Positions 6,480 to 10,172 of a DNA stretch of 10,172 nucleotides are shown here, piece by piece. The stretch spans positions 1-10,172 of the forward strand of contig DATDRS010000406.1 of assembly GCA_035291605.1 (NCBI GenBank). Reading direction: 5' to 3'. A program made the position numbers and the translations under genes. The stretch comes from DATDRS01 sp035291605. Lineage in GTDB: Bacteria; Chloroflexota; Anaerolineae; Anaerolineales; UBA6663. Under the pieces are notes generated by a model that was given only the letters and a program-made list of their open reading frames with translations, had not been told where the DNA came from and did no database searches. Numbering within the stretch: the first letter of the stretch is position 1; every line of letters starts with the position of its first letter.

Positions 6480-7418
6480 GTGACCGCCACCGAAATCCTC
6501 ATTCAACAAACCCTCAACGGCCTGACCATCGGCTCGTACCTGGCGCTCATCGCCCTGGGCTACACGATGGTCTATGGCATCATTCAACTCATCAACTTCG
6601 CCCACGGCGACGTGTTCATGTGGGGCTTCTTTATCTCGCTGACGTTCCTGCAACTGCTCGGCAAGGCACACCCGCTGACCGGATGGGAACTGGTTTGGGT
6701 GCTGCTGCTGGTCATCCCGGCGACGATGCTGGTCACCGGGCTGATGAACCTGGCCATTGACCGCGTCGCCTACAAGCCGCTGCGCAACGCGCCGCGGCTC
6801 GCGCCGCTCATCACCGCGGTCGGCATGTCCTTCGTGCTGGAGAACCTGGCGGCCAACTGGAAGGGCCCCACGCAGATCCGCTTTCCCGAAGTTTTCCCGG
6901 CCGTCAACATCCTGCGCGATGTCTTCCACCAGGACACGCTGCTGCTGCTCACGACGAAGGATATTTTCCTCATCGCCTTCACCGTTCCGCTGATGATCGC
7001 GCTCGTCCTGCTCGTCCAGCGCACCAAGATCGGCCGGGCCATGCGGGCCGTGGCGCAAGACCGGGAGGCGGCGGCGGCGGTGGGCGTCGACATCGAGCGC
7101 GTGATCATGTCCACCTTCTTCATCGGCGGCGCGCTGGCCGGCGCGGCCGGCGCCGTGGTGGGCATCTATCTGAACAGCGGGCGCTACCTGATGGGCTTCG
7201 ACGCCGGGCTCAAGGCCTTCACCGCCGCCGTGCTGGGCGGCATCGGCAACATCACCGGCGCCGTGCTGGGCGGCTTCCTGATCGGCTTCCTGTCCGCTTT
7301 CAGCGACCAGTATCTCTCGTCGGAATGGACACGCGCCACCGTCTTCGGCATCTTGATCCTGGTGCTCGTCTTCAAGCCCACCGGCCTGCTGGGGGAGAAA
7401 CCCCCGGAGAAGTACTGA
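6480..7418 (+). CDS. livH: Branched-chain amino acid ABC transporter permease LivH
   Basis: This 312-residue integral membrane protein forms one half of the importer channel with LivM. It shows the family signatures GYTMVYGIIQLINFAHGD (27-44), a KIGRAMRAVAQDREAAAAVG segment (183-202) that matches the cytoplasmic EAA-type loop contacting the ATPases, and FTAAVLGGIGNITGAVLGG (247-265). I count roughly eight hydrophobic segments, and length is normal. The start is GTG 6480: no in-frame ATG or GTG lies between the preceding hairpin and it, and AAGGAG (6462-6467) precedes it at a long 12-base spacing. The stop TGA is separated from the livM ATG by one base, so translation of the two permeases is probably coupled. 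Confidence 0.93.
   Translation: MTATEILIQQTLNGLTIGSYLALIALGYTMVYGIIQLINFAHGDVFMWGFFISLTFLQLLGKAHPLTGWELVWVLLLVIPATMLVTGLMNLAIDRVAYKPLRNAPRLAPLITAVGMSFVLENLAANWKGPTQIRFPEVFPAVNILRDVFHQDTLLLLTTKDIFLIAFTVPLMIALVLLVQRTKIGRAMRAVAQDREAAAAVGVDIERVIMSTFFIGGALAGAAGAVVGIYLNSGRYLMGFDAGLKAFTAAVLGGIGNITGAVLGGFLIGFLSAFSDQYLSSEWTRATVFGILILVLVFKPTGLLGEKPPEKY
7389..7407 (+). promoter_or_regulatory. Small hairpin covering the livM ribosome site
   Basis: CTGGGGG (7389-7395) can pair with CCCCCGG (7401-7407, one G-U) around AGAAA. The 3' arm runs into GGAGA (7406-7410), the only plausible ribosome site of livM, 9 bases before its ATG. Ribosomes finishing livH would open it, so it could enforce coupling. The sequence also encodes GEKPPE, so chance cannot be excluded. 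Confidence 0.35.
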
Positions 7419-7419
7419 G

Positions 7420-8592
7420 ATGAAAACCTTCTGGCAAACCCTGCTCAGGCCCTGGCACAACCTCCCGGAGCGGCTGCGCCGCCGGTTGACGTGGGCCATC
7501 GGCTTGACGGCCATCGCCGCGTATCCGCTGCTGGACAAGGCCCTCCGCCTGCAAACGCTCAACTCGGTGACCGATGCGATGGTGTTCGTCGTCCTGGCCC
7601 TGGGGCTGAATATCGTCGTCGGCTACGCCGGACTGCTCGACTTGGGCTACGCAGCGTTCTTCGCCATCGGCGCGTATGCGACCGGCATCTTGACCTCCCC
7701 AATGCACAATCTGGAATGGAACTTCTGGCTGGTCATCTGGCTTTGCGCTGGCGTGGCCTCGGTCTTCGGGATCGTCCTCGGGGCGCCGACCCTGCGCTTG
7801 AGGGGCGATTACCTGGCCATCGTCACACTGGGCTTCGGCGAGATCGTGCCGATTGCCATTCGCAACCTCGACGACATCAACGTCCCCTTCCTCGGCATCC
7901 AGGCATTCAACCTGACCAACGGCGTGAAGGGCCTCAACCCGGTCGGCCGGCCCGTGCTGTTCGGTTTCGAGTTCGCCTTCGACCCGCTGCCGTGGTTTTA
8001 CCTGATCGTGCTCATTGGCGCCCTGGCCATCTTCGCCTCGCAGCGGCTGGAAAACTCGCGCGTTGGGCGGGCCTGGATGGCCATGCGCGAGGACGAGACG
8101 GCCGCCGACTGCATGGGCGTGGACCCGATCCGCACCAAACTGCTGGCCTTCGCCCTGGGCGCCTCCTTCTCGGGCTTCGCCGGCGCCTTCTACGCCGCCA
8201 AGCTGCAGGCCATCTTCCCCGAACTGTTCAAGTTCCAGGTCTCGATCATGATCCTGTGCATGGTCATCCTGGGCGGGATGGGCAACATCCGCGGGGTGGT
8301 GATCGGCGGCCTGCTCATCATGTTCTTCGACCGGGTGATCCTGGCCCAATCCACCCAGTGGGTGCGCGCCATCGGCAATGCCCTGAACAATCCCACCCTG
8401 GCGACGGCGGATTTGAGCCTGTGGCGCTGGTTCTTCTTCGGCCTGACGTTGATCGTCGTGATGGTGTTGCGCCCGGAGGGCTTGTTCCCCTCGAAAGCGC
8501 GCCAGGCCGAGCTGCACGGGGTGGAGATCGAAGCGCGCGCGGCGCTTACGCCTGAAAGTGAACCCCTCGAAACCATGCGCGAGGCCACTTGA
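7420..8592 (+). CDS. livM: Branched-chain amino acid ABC transporter permease LivM
   Basis: This 390-residue integral membrane protein pairs with LivH to form the translocation path. Family signatures are GLNIVVGYAGLLDLGYAAFF (62-81), TLRLRGDYLAIVTLGFGEI (124-142), the cytoplasmic loop NSRVGRAWMAMREDETAADC (212-231) and MVILGGMGNIRGVVIGG (281-297). The N-terminus carries a basic, amphipathic segment (ERLRRRLTW) before the first helix, which is also seen in longer LivM proteins. After the last helix and RPEGLFP (351-357) there is a hydrophilic, Glu-rich tail of about 33 residues, longer than many relatives have. ATG 7420 starts one base after the livH stop, with GGAGA upstream. Confidence 0.93.
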   Translation: MKTFWQTLLRPWHNLPERLRRRLTWAIGLTAIAAYPLLDKALRLQTLNSVTDAMVFVVLALGLNIVVGYAGLLDLGYAAFFAIGAYATGILTSPMHNLEWNFWLVIWLCAGVASVFGIVLGAPTLRLRGDYLAIVTLGFGEIVPIAIRNLDDINVPFLGIQAFNLTNGVKGLNPVGRPVLFGFEFAFDPLPWFYLIVLIGALAIFASQRLENSRVGRAWMAMREDETAADCMGVDPIRTKLLAFALGASFSGFAGAFYAAKLQAIFPELFKFQVSIMILCMVILGGMGNIRGVVIGGLLIMFFDRVILAQSTQWVRAIGNALNNPTLATADLSLWRWFFFGLTLIVVMVLRPEGLFPSKARQAELHGVEIEARAALTPESEPLETMREAT

Positions 8593-8649
8593 GCGAGCAG
8601 GACCTGGGCCGCTTGTCCTCCTAAACCATACTGTGCCTGAGCGAAATCT

Positions 8650-9450
8650 ATGGCTGTCCTCGAAGCACGCGGCGTCACCAAACGGTTCGGCGGGCTGACC
8701 GCCGTGAATGAATTTAACTTCATCCTCGAGCCGGCTATGATTGCCAGCCTGATCGGGCCAAACGGCGCCGGCAAGACGACCTTCTTTAACATGGCCAGCG
8801 GCCTGTATCCCCCCTCGGCGGGGACCATCCATTTCGAGGGCCGCCGCATCTCTGGCATGCGGCCCAACCGCGTTACGGCTCTGGGCATTGGCCGCACCTT
8901 CCAGACCATTCGTCTGTTCAACAACATGACGGCGTTGGAAAACGTGATGGTGGGGATGAATGCGCGGCTGAAGGCCAATTGGGCGGCCGCGATCCTGCTG
9001 CCTCGCGCGGTGCGCGAAGAGGAGAAAGCCGCCCGCGCGAAAGCCGAGCATCTGCTGGAATACGTCGGGTTGGGAGGGCGAGGCCCCCTGCTGGCCAAAG
9101 GCCTGCCGTATGCGGATCAGCGCCGGCTGGAGATCGCCCGCGCGCTGGCGGTCGAACCGCGCCTGCTCTTGCTCGACGAGCCGACGGCCGGCATGAACCC
9201 GCACGAGACCCAGGAGGCCACGCGCTTCTTCGCCCGCATGCGCGACGAACTCGGCCTGACCATCCTGCTCATCGAGCACCAGATGCGCGTGGTCATGAGC
9301 ATTTCCGACCGGGTGACCGTCCTGGACTACGGCGAGAAGATCGCCGAGGGCAAGCCGGCCGAGATTCAGCGCGACCCGACCGTGATTGAAGCCTACCTGG
9401 GCAAGCGCGCGATTCCGATTGACGGGGGGCAGGGGACGGGGGTCGGGTAA
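8650..9450 (+). CDS. livG: Branched-chain amino acid ABC transporter ATP-binding protein LivG
   Basis: This 266-residue cytoplasmic ATPase powers the importer together with LivF. Motifs are all present: Walker A GPNGAGKTT (36-44), Q-loop Gln85 in GRTFQTIRLF, Walker B LLLLDE (172-177) and switch His210 in IEHQM. The long linker between Q-loop and signature (about 101-150) and the GMNPHET block are typical of LivG rather than LivF. The signature motif reads LPYADQRRLEIARAL (152-166). The family usually shows a Gly where Ala155 stands, so the LSGGQ-equivalent Gly is replaced here. ATG 8650 follows livM by 57 bases and lacks a recognisable Shine-Dalgarno site. It is still supported because VLEARGVTKRFGG immediately after it is the normal N-terminus of the family. 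A Gly-rich tail (GGQGTGVG) ends the protein. Confidence 0.93.
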   Translation: MAVLEARGVTKRFGGLTAVNEFNFILEPAMIASLIGPNGAGKTTFFNMASGLYPPSAGTIHFEGRRISGMRPNRVTALGIGRTFQTIRLFNNMTALENVMVGMNARLKANWAAAILLPRAVREEEKAARAKAEHLLEYVGLGGRGPLLAKGLPYADQRRLEIARALAVEPRLLLLDEPTAGMNPHETQEATRFFARMRDELGLTILLIEHQMRVVMSISDRVTVLDYGEKIAEGKPAEIQRDPTVIEAYLGKRAIPIDGGQGTGVG

Positions 9451-9487
9451 CGCACCGCGCGCCCTTTGTCACTCGCCACATCTCCGA

Positions 9488-10172
9488 ATGCTTGAACTGC
9501 GCGACATCCACTCCTACTACGGCAACATCCATGCCCTCAAGGGCATCAGCCTGGACGTCGAGAAGGGCGAGATCGTCACGCTCATCGGCTCCAACGGCGC
9601 GGGCAAGAGCACGACCATCCGTACCGTCAGCGGCCTGATGCACCCCCGGCGGGGGACGATCACCCTGGAGGGCGAACGCATTGATCACGTGCCGGCCCAT
9701 CGGCTCGTCTCGCGCGGCATTGCCCAGTCCCCGGAGGGCCGCCGCATCTTCCCGCGCCTGACCGTGTGGGAAAACCTGGAGATGGGCGCGTTTGTCCGCA
9801 ACGACCGGGCCGGCATCCGCGAGGACATGGCGCGCGTCTTCGACCTGCTGCCCCGCCTGAAAGAACGGCTCACCCAGAAGGCCGGGACGCTCTCGGGCGG
9901 CGAGCAGCAAATGCTGGCGATCGGCCGGGCGATGATGGGCCGGCCGCGCCTGTTGCTGTTGGACGAACCCTCCATGGGCCTGGCCCCGGTGTTGGTCGAG
10001 ACCATTTTCGAAACCATCCGCAACATCAACCAGCAGGGCACCACCATTCTGCTCGTCGAGCAGAACGCGCTGATGGCGCTGGAGGTGGCTCACCGGGGCT
10101 ACGTGCTGCAGACCGGCCAGATCGTCCTAAGCGACACCGCCGAAAACCTGCGCCAGAACGAGATGGTGCAGA
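9488..10172 (+). CDS. livF: Branched-chain amino acid ABC transporter ATP-binding protein LivF (3' end outside window)
   Basis: From ATG 9488 the frame is open to the right edge: 228 codons are visible and the normal length is about 235, so only a few residues are missing. Motifs are Walker A GSNGAGKST (34-42), Q-loop Gln80 in AQSPEGRRIFPRLTVWENL, canonical signature LSGGEQQ (135-141) and Walker B LLLLDE (155-160). EGRRIF and the VEQNA segment, with Gln in place of the usual switch His, are characteristic of LivF. With LivG it forms the ATPase heterodimer, and LivF supplies the canonical signature motif. It starts 37 bases after livG with no clear ribosome site. MLELRDIHSYYGNIHALKG is the expected family N-terminus, which fixes the start. 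Confidence 0.93.
   Translation, partial: MLELRDIHSYYGNIHALKGISLDVEKGEIVTLIGSNGAGKSTTIRTVSGLMHPRRGTITLEGERIDHVPAHRLVSRGIAQSPEGRRIFPRLTVWENLEMGAFVRNDRAGIREDMARVFDLLPRLKERLTQKAGTLSGGEQQMLAIGRAMMGRPRLLLLDEPSMGLAPVLVETIFETIRNINQQGTTILLVEQNALMALEVAHRGYVLQTGQIVLSDTAENLRQNEMVQ

Noticed and set aside
5466..7562. Long minus-strand open frame (698 codons) antisense to livK, livH and livM
   Set aside because: It overlaps three genes with clear family motifs on the other strand. Its predicted product is rich in His, Gln, Arg and Gly without domain signs, as expected from the antisense frame of GC-rich genes.
7372..9279. Minus-strand open frame (635 codons) opposite livM and livG
   Set aside because: Same reasoning: biased composition, no recognisable domain, full overlap with well-supported genes.
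9293..10093. Minus-strand open frame opposite livF
   Set aside because: It is antisense to livF, whose Walker and signature motifs are unmistakable on the plus strand.

Overview
The window looks like a chromosomal segment of a GC-rich bacterium. A Chloroflexota (Anaerolineae-type) host is my inference. It rests on the GC-rich codons, the Liv-type proteins, weak use of Shine-Dalgarno sites, and the 7-bp-periodic repeats. No rRNA or lineage marker is present to prove it.

Layout. Positions 1-108 hold the last 35 codons of a transposase-like protein, so an insertion sequence probably lies to the left. Next, on the minus strand, come two adjacent serine tRNA genes: tRNA-Ser(UGA) upstream and tRNA-Ser(GCU) downstream. 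They share one good promoter at 411-440 and are followed by a hairpin with a short T-run at 156-186. Also on the minus strand, 513-2225 encodes a gamma-glutamyltransferase-family Ntn hydrolase. Its promoter places transcription start about at the ATG, suggesting a leaderless mRNA. Its stop codon lies inside an inverted pair of 7-bp tandem repeats (443-520), and a third five-unit array of the same kind is read in frame inside the gene (1877-1911).

Diverging from it on the plus strand, 2432-4834 encodes a large exported, membrane-anchored protein of unknown function. It has a beta-sandwich-like N-terminus, an amidotransferase-like alpha/beta region, two transmembrane helices and a large extracytoplasmic C-terminus. 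Eight bases after its stop is a perfect 20-bp inverted repeat with a 4-nt loop (4841-4884).

From 5127 to the right edge is a complete-order branched-chain amino acid type ABC importer: livK (binding lipoprotein), livH and livM (permeases), livG and livF (ATPases; livF runs off the window). A strong promoter (TTGACA-17-TATTAA) and a GGAGGAG ribosome site precede livK. A 15-bp perfect hairpin separates livK from livH, which fits the need for more binding protein than membrane components. Together the five products form one importer: the lipoprotein captures the amino acid outside, LivH/LivM form the channel, and LivG/LivF hydrolyse ATP.

I see no defence system, CRISPR array or other clearly new system. 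The most unusual material is non-coding: the heptad arrays, the large palindrome, and the RNA hairpins in the liv operon.
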